This document shows positions 25,449 through 32,569 of a stretch of 64,000 nucleotides of DNA, in pieces. Source of the stretch: Bin87 sp965203195. Lineage in GTDB: Bacteria > Chloroflexota > Dehalococcoidia > Lucifugimonadales > UBA3495. The position numbers were made by a program, and so were the translations under genes. Below the pieces are notes generated by a model. It was not told the origin of the DNA. It saw only the letters and a list, made by a program, of their open reading frames with translations, and did no database searches. The stretch's first letter is position 1; each line of letters opens with the position of its first letter. The stretch spans positions 1 through 64,000 of the forward strand of contig OZ241860.1 in the NCBI GenBank assembly GCA_965203195.1. Reading direction: 5' to 3'.

Positions 25449-25822
25449 CGCGGCGCTAATTCCCGTTGCAGGTTAGGCCAGGTCCACACCACCAGCCTGC
25501 CGGCGCCAGGCATCTCGCGCCACCTGTGGCCTTGGGCGCGCAGCTGGAAACACGGCTTGCCCAGCCTTCGGGCAATCTTAATCTCTTCCAAAACGCCGGG
25601 AGCGTTGTGCGTGTTTTCGCTCAACAGCGTTACGAAAACGTCGCAACGCGCAATGGCCTGCTTCGCCTTGTCCAGCCAGTCGCTCTCCGGTTCCCGCTTT
25701 TGTAGGGAGAAATCCGTAACGGAAAACGGCGCATCCGGCTGTTCGGCTTGGCCAATCAGGGTCTCCTTGAGCCCGTAGCCCGTTTTATACTCAAAGCTGA
25801 CGAAAATCTTTGTCCTGGCCAT
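25445..25822 (-). CDS. ThsB-like TIR domain protein (orphan)
   Basis: A 125-aa stand-alone TIR-like domain. KIFVSFEYKTGYGLKETLI and the stretch DWLDKAKQAIARCDVFVTLLSENT then PGVLEEIKIARRLGKP match the ThsB/DUF1863 TIR class, whose defence members make cyclic ADP-ribose-type signals that activate ThsA. No ThsA (SIR2/SLOG) gene is in the window. Start MARTKIF at 25822; an earlier ATG at 25873 adds an unconserved tail. It is convergent with speB (4-bp overlap). A TATAAT appears on its strand at 25905-25910 without a good -35. Confidence 0.75.
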   Translation of the reverse strand: MARTKIFVSFEYKTGYGLKETLIGQAEQPDAPFSVTDFSLQKREPESDWLDKAKQAIARCDVFVTLLSENTHNAPGVLEEIKIARRLGKPCFQLRAQGHRWREMPGAGRLVVWTWPNLQRELAPR

Positions 25823-25940
25823 AATCACTGCGCTTCCCCCAACCTGATTTGACGCATCCCCGGATTCGCTCATCAGATGCCCCCTATGACAGGTTGCAGA
25901 GTAGATTATAGCATGGCGGGCCGTCGCCGGCGCCCTTTCC

Positions 25941-25970
25941 TTGACAACCCCAACGCCAACGCCCTACAAT
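25941..25970 (+). promoter_or_regulatory. Sigma70-type promoter of the HMG-CoA-lyase-like gene
   Basis: TTGACA (25941-25946), 18 bp, TACAAT (25965-25970). The predicted leader is about 85 nt to the ATG at 26061. Confidence 0.75.
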
Positions 25971-26060
25971 CCCGCCTGTCCGGGCGCGCCCGCGCTGGTC
26001 ATAAAACGCCCGCCCCCAACCCAACCCGCCGCCGCCCAGCGCGGCCACAGGAGCATCCCT

Positions 26061-27254
26061 ATGCCACAGCAATGGCCCACCGTCCACTATAAAGAGGAAG
26101 GTATGCGCGAGGGTATGCAGATCGAGGACGCCAGTATCAGCGTCGACGACAAGGTCGCCCTCCTCGATATGCTCTCCGATACCGGCCTCCGCAGCATCGT
26201 CGTCGGCTCCTTCGTCAGCCCCAGGTGGACGCCCCAGATGGAGCGCATCGACGAAATCGTGCAGAAATTCACCCCCAAGCCCGGCGTCACCTACACCGCA
26301 CTGGCCCTCAACGCCCGCGGCGTGGAACGCGCCCGCGCCTACTCGCCCCCGCTGACCATTGAGCGCGACGCCTACCCCCGTCTGTCCTGCCACCTCTGCG
26401 ATGTGTTCGCCCGCCGCAACACCAACCGCAGCCAAATGCAGGAAATGGAACGCTGGCCGGCCATCATCGCCCAGGCCCAGGAACTCGGCATCACCGCGGC
26501 CGGCATTGGCTGCAACGCCTCCTGGGGTTCCAACTTCCTCGGCGAGTTCCCCGTGGACAGCCTGATGACCCTGCTGGAATACCAGCACGGCCTTTGGGAC
26601 GAAGCCGGCATCAAGGTCGCCAGCTGCTCTATGGGCGACCCCATGAGCCACTGCACCCCGGCCAAGGTTGAGGAAAGCGTAAGCCGCGTCAAGGAGCGCT
26701 GGCCCGAAATCACCCACTTCCGGCTGCACCTGCACAACGGGCGCAATATGGCCATCGCCTCCGCCTACGCCGCTATGCGCGTCCTCGGCCCGGAGGATAC
26801 CCTTGAACTGGACGGCACCATCGGCGGCTTCGGCGGCTGCCCCTACTGCGGCAACGGGCGCGCCACCGGCATGGCCCCCACCGAGGATCTGCTCCATATG
26901 ATGGCGGATATGGGTATCCCCACCGGCGTGGACATCGACAAGCTCATCGACTGCGTGTGGGCCGCCGAGCGCATCATCGGCCGCGAGCTGTACGGCCACG
27001 TTTCCAAAGCCGGCCCGCGCCCCCGCGCCGGCGGCGGCAACCTGTACGACATCAATATGCCCTTTGTGGAAACCCTGGAACAGGCCACCCACTTCAAGAA
27101 GGGCGAGCAGATGTACGAGGGCGGCATCTACCCCTACCGGGAGCCGGTCACCAGCCCCTACCGCGACCGGATTGACCAGGGCTTGCCCGTCTTTGGCGAA
27201 GCCCCCGGCGAATTCCCCTGGAACCAGGACTGGCTGCCCAAAGCGGACCAGTAA
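26061..27254 (+). CDS. HMG-CoA lyase-like (HMGL/DRE-TIM) enzyme
   Basis: A 397-aa member of the HMGL-like TIM-barrel superfamily. The usual RDG(L/M)Q metal-site motif appears as MREGMQIED near residue 15. Later blocks are HLHNGRNMAIA (HxH-type metal ligands) and LDGTIGGFGGCPYCGNGRAT, close to the GGCP(Y/F)APGA motif of 3-hydroxy-3-methylglutaryl-CoA lyase. The C-terminal about 90 residues (PFVETLEQATHFKKGEQMYEGG onward) are not part of the classical barrel. The exact substrate is uncertain; cleavage of a 3-hydroxyacyl-CoA or a citramalate-type reaction are both possible. ATG 26061 has GGAG 9 nt upstream. Confidence 0.82.
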   Translation: MPQQWPTVHYKEEGMREGMQIEDASISVDDKVALLDMLSDTGLRSIVVGSFVSPRWTPQMERIDEIVQKFTPKPGVTYTALALNARGVERARAYSPPLTIERDAYPRLSCHLCDVFARRNTNRSQMQEMERWPAIIAQAQELGITAAGIGCNASWGSNFLGEFPVDSLMTLLEYQHGLWDEAGIKVASCSMGDPMSHCTPAKVEESVSRVKERWPEITHFRLHLHNGRNMAIASAYAAMRVLGPEDTLELDGTIGGFGGCPYCGNGRATGMAPTEDLLHMMADMGIPTGVDIDKLIDCVWAAERIIGRELYGHVSKAGPRPRAGGGNLYDINMPFVETLEQATHFKKGEQMYEGGIYPYREPVTSPYRDRIDQGLPVFGEAPGEFPWNQDWLPKADQ

Positions 27255-27281
27255 CCCCGTTCGCCAGGCGGGAAAGATACC

Positions 27282-27320
27282 TATAAGGGCGCCGGGAATG
27301 GGTATCCCGGCACCCTTATA
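27282..27320. terminator. Bidirectional hairpin between convergent genes
   Basis: TATAAGGGCGCCGGGA pairs with TCCCGGCACCCTTATA (one mismatch, 7-nt loop). The A/T-rich ends provide a U run in both directions. Confidence 0.7.
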
Positions 27321-27650
27321 TCATTCTGATGCGCTGGAACCGCCGCTGCGCCACGCGCTGGCCAGTACCGCGGCGGCTATCGCCAGTATCACCGTTGCCG
27401 CCGTGCCGTCCCGGCGCAAATTGTCCAACGCATCCGCCAGGCACTGCCCGTCAGTCGGGCATCGCTCAAATACCCCTAATGCCAAATCGGCCAGGCAGGA
27501 GAAAATCCCGGAGATATGCGGCTCGAGATAAATCGCCCCGGTTGCGAACAGGATTGCCGCCCCGATTCCCACCCGGCTGAGCAACGCTTTGCGTACCCGC
27601 GCCAGCAAGGCGCGCGCAACCAGCGCAGGACGTAGTATTTTTGGATTCAT
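27321..27650 (-). CDS. Small two-helix membrane protein, unknown
   Basis: A 109-aa product beginning MNPKILRPALVARAL. Hydrophobic segments lie at about residues 27-45 and 78-97, separated by a Cys-containing loop (FSCLADLALGVFERCPTDGQC). No family recognised. ATG 27650 lies 10 bp downstream of the stop of another small membrane protein (27661-27837), so the two form a mini-operon. An earlier in-frame ATG (27713) lies inside that gene and was rejected. Phage holin-like or other small envelope proteins are possible, but there is no direct evidence. Confidence 0.5.
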   Translation of the reverse strand: MNPKILRPALVARALLARVRKALLSRVGIGAAILFATGAIYLEPHISGIFSCLADLALGVFERCPTDGQCLADALDNLRRDGTAATVILAIAAAVLASAWRSGGSSASE

Positions 27651-27660
27651 TGCCGCTCGC

Positions 27661-27837
27661 TTACGGCAAATTCCGGCCAACCTTGACCAGCGCCGCCAGC
27701 AGTCCCACGACAAGGAATACGGGCAAAGTCAGCGGTGGCATCCATGGCCATCCGGTTATAGCGGACACCACGACCCAGACCAGCACGGCCAGGATGCCAA
27801 CCCACATTCCACGCAAAAATCCGTCTATCGCCAGCAT
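27661..27837 (-). CDS. Very small two-helix membrane protein (58 aa), unknown
   Basis: A short gene: MLAIDGFLRGMWVGILAVL begins a 58-aa, strongly hydrophobic product with two predicted helices (about 10-28 and 35-52) separated by a GWPWMPP turn, ending VKVGRNLP. The start is backed by AAGGAG about 9 nt upstream. It is immediately upstream of, and probably co-transcribed with, the 109-aa membrane protein gene. No homology recognised. The clean ribosome site and hydrophobic pattern argue that it is real. Confidence 0.5.
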   Translation of the reverse strand: MLAIDGFLRGMWVGILAVLVWVVVSAITGWPWMPPLTLPVFLVVGLLAALVKVGRNLP

Positions 27838-27943
27838 CGCTCATCTCCTTGCAGGCAAGCCCAGACGCCGCCGCCGCTGTGGCCTTATGATACACTGGAG
27901 TGGGGCGTAAAAGCGGAGCAGCAAAAGGCGGAATGCCTCGGCA

Positions 27944-28474
27944 TTACCGCCAGCGCTCCCTGCCGAGCCATCGGTTCAGTTCCCGGGCAGCATCTTGTTG
28001 CCTGTCCTGTGTAACGTCAACGATGGCTGATAGTTTGTGACCGAATCGTACCCACTTGCTCATATCATACAGCAGCCACTGCCGTCCGTTGGTCAAGACC
28101 GCAACGCCGCGATACATACGCGGCTTGCAATTGGCGTATTTTGACAGCTGCTTGTCGATAATTGCGACGGTGAGTTCGGTTTTTGCCCTCTTGGATTCAA
28201 CGATGATGGTAGGAGCTAGATTGCCCTCTACAATGTCGTACAGATCTGCATTGCCGAAGAGGGCGTAGTCAACCTTGCCGCCGCCCAAAGGACGCGGCCA
28301 TTCCACGCAGCATTCATCGGGAGATCCGGTATCCCAGCCCAACGCCTGAATGATTGGGTCAATGAGAGCATAGCGGGTATGCCATTCACTCCAATTGTCC
28401 AGGCCGATTTCGGACCATTGGGTCAAAATGGCGCGGCGGCCGCGAATGGCCGCTGCTACAGCTTTGATGGTCAT
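27944..28474 (-). CDS. HsdR_N-like PD-(D/E)xK nuclease-domain protein
   Basis: A 176-aa single-domain protein resembling the N-terminal nuclease domain of type I restriction subunits (HSDR_N). The core is VDYALFG (D69), then TIIVESKRAKTEL (E93, K95), the D...ExK signature, followed by LSKYANCKPRMYRGVAVLTNGRQWLLYD, also typical. Motor and methylase parts are absent, so it is not a complete type I system. It stands upstream of the two small membrane proteins on the same strand. AT content is higher than in the surrounding genes, suggesting acquisition. Confidence 0.75.
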   Translation of the reverse strand: MTIKAVAAAIRGRRAILTQWSEIGLDNWSEWHTRYALIDPIIQALGWDTGSPDECCVEWPRPLGGGKVDYALFGNADLYDIVEGNLAPTIIVESKRAKTELTVAIIDKQLSKYANCKPRMYRGVAVLTNGRQWLLYDMSKWVRFGHKLSAIVDVTQDRQQDAARELNRWLGRERWR

Positions 28475-28582
28475 TCTGGCGCCGGGAATGCGCTTTTCGT
28501 TTCGCTTCGTATGGATAATGGCGGCGGTTTGCTTAATGCAGGCCGCCGCCCGGGTGGTCAGTTGCTGTGTTTCTGCGACTCG

Positions 28583-29572
28583 CTACGCCGACGCCACGGC
28601 CACCGAAATCACATTCATCGCCGTTTCCGGCAGCGCGTCCGCCGTCCAGCTGGCGCCGCCATCGTGAGTGCCGAACACCTGCCCCCGCCGCGTGCAGAAG
28701 TACACCTGCGCCGGATCCTGCCGGTTCACCGCCACGCCAAACGTCGTGCTGCCGGGGTTGACGCCCCGGTCGAACCGCTCCCAGCTGTCGCCCAAGTTGG
28801 TCGTGCGCATCACGCCGCCCTGCTCGCTGCCGAAGTTCATCCCCACGCAGGCGTACAGCGTGTTAGGGTCGGCCGGATCCCGCACCACGCCCCGGGAATA
28901 CTTGATGTCGGAGAACCGGCTGAAGTCGCAGTCCTGCCAGGACGCGCCCCTGTCCGCGCTCCGCCACACGCCGGTGCGGTTGGAAATCAGCACCGTCCCC
29001 GCGTCCGCGCCGCCCACGGCCACGCCGTGCAGATCCAGCAGGTCAACATCGCCGGCGAACTCGCTGTTGCGGATGGTCCAGGTATGCCCGCCATCCACGC
29101 TGCTGGCCGCGCCGCCCACTTCCAGCGCCGCGTACATATTGCTGGGGTTGCCGGCCTCAATGTCGATGCCCAGGATGCGCATCGCAAAGGCCATCTGCAC
29201 CTGCTCCGGGTTGGACACGGTGGCGATGTGCGACCAGTTTTCGCCGCCGTCCTCGCTCTTGAAAACCTCGGCGCCTTCGGTGCCGGCGAACATAATGCTG
29301 GGGTCATTGGGATGGAACCGCAGCGACCAGACCACGCGGCCCTCGGTCATATTCATCCGCTGCCAGCGGTCGCCGCCGTCGGCGCTGCGATAGACGCCCC
29401 GCTGGGTGCCGCAAAAGATGGTGCGCGGGTCGTTGGGGTGGATGGCGATGGCCCGCGCCTGCGTGGCCGGGGCCAGCCCGTCGGTGAGCAGATCCCAGTG
29501 GGCATCGCCGGCCGTCTTGCGATAGAGTCCGCTGGCCTCGGCGCCAACGTACACGATAGTGCTGCCTGCCAT
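28583..29572 (-). CDS. BNR/Asp-box beta-propeller protein (sialidase/VPS10-like repeats)
   Basis: A 329-aa protein made of repeated beta-propeller blades with Asp-box turns: SADGGDRWQR, SEDGGENWSH, SVDGGHTWTI, SADRGASWQD and THDGGASWTA. No signal peptide is evident, so it is probably cytoplasmic or its export is not obvious. Such photosystem-stability-factor/sortilin-like propellers are usually binding or scaffold proteins; sialidase catalytic residues are not apparent. It starts MAGSTIVYVGAEASG at 29572. The 108-bp gap to the HsdR_N-like gene holds nothing recognised. Confidence 0.8.
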   Translation of the reverse strand: MAGSTIVYVGAEASGLYRKTAGDAHWDLLTDGLAPATQARAIAIHPNDPRTIFCGTQRGVYRSADGGDRWQRMNMTEGRVVWSLRFHPNDPSIMFAGTEGAEVFKSEDGGENWSHIATVSNPEQVQMAFAMRILGIDIEAGNPSNMYAALEVGGAASSVDGGHTWTIRNSEFAGDVDLLDLHGVAVGGADAGTVLISNRTGVWRSADRGASWQDCDFSRFSDIKYSRGVVRDPADPNTLYACVGMNFGSEQGGVMRTTNLGDSWERFDRGVNPGSTTFGVAVNRQDPAQVYFCTRRGQVFGTHDGGASWTADALPETAMNVISVAVASA

Positions 29573-29699
29573 AGTGCTGGCCTCCTTTTGCTTCGCCTTG
29601 CCTTGTCATAACAATGGCGGTAGTCCTGGCCCGCATTTCACCAGACCGGGCGGGGGATGTCAAACGCAATCCGGCGGGCGGCCAGGGCGAAAACGCCAT

Positions 29700-29728
29700 T
29701 TGCCAAAAGGCCGGATGTGCGGTATAGT
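29700..29728 (+). promoter_or_regulatory. Sigma70-type promoter of a structured leader RNA
   Basis: TTGCCA (29700-29705), exactly 17 bp, TATAGT (29723-29728). The expected start at about 29735 coincides with the first base of the long stem that follows. Confidence 0.7.
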
Positions 29729-29734
29729 GGCCGC

Positions 29735-29876
29735 GCTACAGATGCCAGTCCCGCCCTTCCGGCGAGGGGTCGGGCAGCAGACCAGGGTGGGCGTCGCGCC
29801 TTCTCGCGACGCTGCCCATGGACTTGGCGTCTGTAGCAAGTAGCCTAATCCTGGTGTCGCGAGGAGGTTCCAAGCT
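29735..29876 (+). ncRNA. Candidate structured leader RNA / riboswitch-like element
   Basis: Predicted RNA directly behind a promoter. The closing stem pairs 29735-29751 with 29820-29837 (17 pairs, one bulged T). Inside lie a hairpin at about 29752-29772 and a perfect 8-bp hairpin GCGTCGCG/CGCGACGC (29791-29798 with 29805-29812). The 3' half of that hairpin with its loop (29799-29812) can instead pair over 14 consecutive positions (two G-U) with 29854-29867, which contains the GAGGAGG ribosome site of the ORF at 29877. The two folds exclude each other. No known riboswitch, 6S, SRP, tmRNA or RNase P signature was recognised. Confidence 0.55.
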
Positions 29877-30011
29877 ATGGACAACGAGAGGACGCCCCGG
29901 AGTGGGTACCCGTGGTCGGCGTGGGCGGTTGCGGTATGGCTGTACGGAAACGCCCCCGCTTTGAGCTTTACCCTGATGCCGGCAACGGTCATTTCCGTCC
30001 CTTCGGCATAG
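29877..30011 (+). CDS. 44-aa hydrophobic peptide ORF behind the structured leader
   Basis: A small ORF starting MDNERTPRSGYPWSAW, with GAGGAGG 9 nt upstream (29861-29867). The product has a polar N-terminus, three Trp residues in positions 13-21 and a moderately hydrophobic C-terminal half, so it could insert in the membrane. No homology recognised. It could be the gene controlled by the upstream element, a regulatory peptide, or part of a dual-function small RNA. It is convergent with comF, whose stop lies at 30121. Confidence 0.4.
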   Translation: MDNERTPRSGYPWSAWAVAVWLYGNAPALSFTLMPATVISVPSA

Positions 30012-30120
30012 CGCCGGCAGATGCCGGAATGCGGGCGTCCGGGTGCGCGAATACGGCGGCAGATGGCGCCGATGTGAATATAGGCTGACGCCGGAATGAC
30101 GGGCGATCTGACGATACACC

Positions 30121-30876
30121 CTAAAAAGAAACGCTATCCCGTACGCGCGGCGCCGTAATCGCCAGCGTCAGCCCCCAAACCGATTCCGCCCCCGCCTCTT
30201 TGAGCGCCCGCGCGCACGCCTCCAGCGTGCTGCCCGTGGTAGCCACATCATCCACCAGTATGATGCCCGCCCCGGCCACAGCGCGCCCGGCGGCCACAGC
30301 GGCGCTCCCCGCCACATTGGAGACCCGTTCCGCCGAGCTGCTCGTGCCCGCCTGCGGTTCCACATACCGGCTGCGCACCAGCAGCTCCTTGCTGTGCCGC
30401 AGCTCGCAGCGCCGGGCCACCTGCCGCGCCAGCAATTCCGCCTGGTTGTACCCCCGCTCCCGCCGGCGGCGCGGATGCATCGGAACCTCGGTTACCACAT
30501 CCCCCGGCAGCGGGTTGGCTTGCAGGTAATCCGCCAGCAGCCCGCCCAGCTGCGGCGCCGCCGCCCTGATGCCGCCATACTTGAACGCCAGAACCGCTTG
30601 GCGTATCGCCCCGGTATAGAGGAACGGCGCGCGGATGCCGTCAAAATGCCGGTCCGCCCCAACGCAGGCCGGGCAGCGCGACCACTCGCCCGGCGCGCTG
30701 CATACCGCGCAGAACGGCGGCGCCAGGACGGCCAGACCCGCCGCGCACTTGTCGCAGATGACCTTCCCCGCGCCACCGCAGCCGGCGCACTCCAGCGGAT
30801 AAAAAGCGTCCAGCAGCCCGCGTCCGACCTGCTCAATCAGACCGGGCAGCGGCCCCAGCCGGTTCAGCAAAGTCAT
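30121..30876 (-). CDS. comF: ComF-family phosphoribosyltransferase-like protein
   Basis: A 251-aa double zinc-ribbon ComF protein. The N-terminal CAGCGGAGKVICDKC and a second cluster CAVCSAPGEWSRCPAC bind zinc. EVPMHPRRRRERGYNQAELLA and the PRPP loop IILVDDVATTGST follow. ComF homologues support DNA uptake in competent bacteria, and some have a role in recombination. The ATG at 30876 overlaps the TGA of the upstream NUDIX gene (ATGA), so an ORF beginning 8 codons earlier is disfavoured. Operon ribokinase-NUDIX-comF. Confidence 0.92.
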   Translation of the reverse strand: MTLLNRLGPLPGLIEQVGRGLLDAFYPLECAGCGGAGKVICDKCAAGLAVLAPPFCAVCSAPGEWSRCPACVGADRHFDGIRAPFLYTGAIRQAVLAFKYGGIRAAAPQLGGLLADYLQANPLPGDVVTEVPMHPRRRRERGYNQAELLARQVARRCELRHSKELLVRSRYVEPQAGTSSSAERVSNVAGSAAVAAGRAVAGAGIILVDDVATTGSTLEACARALKEAGAESVWGLTLAITAPRVRDSVSF

Positions 30877-31370
30877 CAGCGCCGCCTCATCGCCTGCCAC
30901 CGCCGGATGATTTCCGCATCCCGCGGGAAAGCCAGCGGCGGCAGTTCATCCGATGCGAAAAACCCCAAATCCAGGCATTCCGGCCCCGGCGCCAGCGTTC
31001 CGCCCGTTTCCGTCGCGGCGTAGGCGACCACTACCACCGGATTGCCCGCATCGGAGAACACGCCAATCAGTTGTGGCGCGGCCACCACCAGCCCCGTTTC
31101 CTCCCAAACTTCCCGCGCCGCCGCGGCTTCCACCACTTCGCCCCGGTCGACATAGCCGCCGGGCATACTCCACAGGCCATAGCCCACCTGCACCGCCCGC
31201 CGCACCATCAGCGTGCGCCCGTCCCGCTCAATCACGCAGGCCGTCGCCAGCTTGGGGTCGTAATAAACCACCCGTCCGCAGGACGGGCAAACCGGGCGCT
31301 GCCGGCCCTCATCCGGGCGCAGCGCCAATCGCGCGCCGCAGCCGGCGCAAAATTGATCCGGGCCGGTCAT
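30876..31370 (-). CDS. NUDIX hydrolase with N-terminal zinc ribbon
   Basis: A 164-aa protein. It opens with a zinc ribbon (CAGCG then CPSCGRVVYYDP), as in NudC-type NADH pyrophosphatases. The NUDIX box follows: GGYVDRGEVVEAAAARE then EETGL. The ribbon plus short NUDIX fold also occurs in ADP-ribose or housecleaning hydrolases, so the substrate is open. ATG 31370 was chosen because it lies 31 bp after the ribokinase stop and directly precedes the ribbon. Upstream in-frame ATGs overlap ribokinase. Confidence 0.85.
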   Translation of the reverse strand: MTGPDQFCAGCGARLALRPDEGRQRPVCPSCGRVVYYDPKLATACVIERDGRTLMVRRAVQVGYGLWSMPGGYVDRGEVVEAAAAREVWEETGLVVAAPQLIGVFSDAGNPVVVVAYAATETGGTLAPGPECLDLGFFASDELPPLAFPRDAEIIRRWQAMRRR

Positions 31371-31401
31371 CCTGACACCGCAATGCGATTTGACATAACA
31401 A

Positions 31402-32388
31402 TCACCTGGCGCCGTCATCCTGGTACGGATGCGCCGCCAGCAGCGCTTCGATCGCATCTCTTGCCGGCATCGCATCCTGCGCCCCAACCCGGGTGACCGC
31501 CAGGGCGCCGGCGGCGGATGCCCACCGCACGGCATCGGGCAGCGGCTTTCCTTCCGTCAACGCCACCGCCAGCGCTCCGTTAAAGGCGTCCCCCGCTGCT
31601 ACGGTGTCCACCGCCGCCGCCGGAAACGGCAGGGCGTAGCCCCCGGCCCGCCCGTCCGTCCAGTAAGCCCCCTGCGCCCCCAGCGTAATGACCGCGGCGC
31701 CCACGCCGCGCCCCAGCAGCTCCTGCGCCGCCCGTTCAACGGTATCCCCAACGCTTATAGGGTATCCTACCAGCGCTTCCGCTTCCGTTTCGTTGGGCGT
31801 AATGAGCGATAAATGGCGGTAAAAATCCGCCGACAGCGGACGCGCCGGCCCCGGATCCAAAATCACCGCAACCCCTTGCGCCGCCGCCTGTTCCGCAACC
31901 CGCCGCGACAGCTCCACCGACACCTCCAGTTGCAGCAGAACCGCCGCCGTCTGCGGCAGCAGCGCCGCGATGGCGGCGTATTCGGCGTTTCCGCAGGTAT
32001 CGTTGGCGCCCAGCGCCTGGACGATGCGGTTCTGCCCGCCCTCGCCCACGCAGATGACCGCAATGCCCGAGCTGACGCCCGGCGCTACGCCCACTCCGTC
32101 CGTTGCTACGCCGGCCGCTTGCAGCGCCGCCACCAGCTGCGGCCCGAACAGGTCGTCGCCCACCCGCCCTGCCATCGCCGCGCGGATGCGGCCGCCGCCG
32201 GCCCGCGCCGCCGCCACCGCCTGGTTGGCCCCCTTGCCGCCGGCATAGGTCACGAAACGGCTGCCCACCACCGTCTCCCCGTCCGCCGGCAGCCGTTCCG
32301 CAAAGGCCACCAGGTCCATATTAATGCCGCCCAACGACACGATGAGCGGCCGCTCGCTGGCAGTCGTACTGGCAATGGCAATGGACAT
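31402..32388 (-). CDS. rbsK: Ribokinase
   Basis: Phosphorylates D-ribose to ribose-5-phosphate. A 328-aa PfkB-family kinase. Substrate-side motif is LGGINMDLV, then TYAGGKGANQAVAAARAG (first PfkB signature), and the catalytic and anion-hole motif VAAGDAFNGALA near the C-terminus, with the base Asp in GDAFNG. ATG 32388 has GGAG 6 nt upstream, while in-frame ATGs at 32409 and 32454 lack conserved sequence. No ribose transporter lies nearby, so a role in nucleoside-derived ribose salvage is possible. Confidence 0.9.
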   Translation of the reverse strand: MSIAIASTTASERPLIVSLGGINMDLVAFAERLPADGETVVGSRFVTYAGGKGANQAVAAARAGGGRIRAAMAGRVGDDLFGPQLVAALQAAGVATDGVGVAPGVSSGIAVICVGEGGQNRIVQALGANDTCGNAEYAAIAALLPQTAAVLLQLEVSVELSRRVAEQAAAQGVAVILDPGPARPLSADFYRHLSLITPNETEAEALVGYPISVGDTVERAAQELLGRGVGAAVITLGAQGAYWTDGRAGGYALPFPAAAVDTVAAGDAFNGALAVALTEGKPLPDAVRWASAAGALAVTRVGAQDAMPARDAIEALLAAHPYQDDGAR

Positions 32389-32569
32389 CGTCTCCACCTG
32401 GCGCTGCATAACGCTGACGGCGAGTAAATTAGCATTGCCGGGGCCGCCGGTCAACGCCGGATGCCGCCCCGGCGCCGCGCCCGAACCGGCGGGCCGAATT
32501 TCCCATAACCCGCGCCGTCCCGTGCTATAATGCCGCCCATCCCGTTTAACATAAGTGAGGACTGCAACA

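Noticed and set aside
29735..29876. 6S RNA, RNase P RNA or cobalamin riboswitch
   Set aside because: The closed element is only about 100 nt. RNase P GAAAGTCC-type motifs and the B12 box are absent. 6S cannot be fully excluded without a covariance search.
29736..30119. Minus-strand 127-codon frame downstream of comF
   Set aside because: It covers the structured RNA, has no ribosome site and no recognisable domain. It is Arg/Pro-rich, as expected for a shadow frame.
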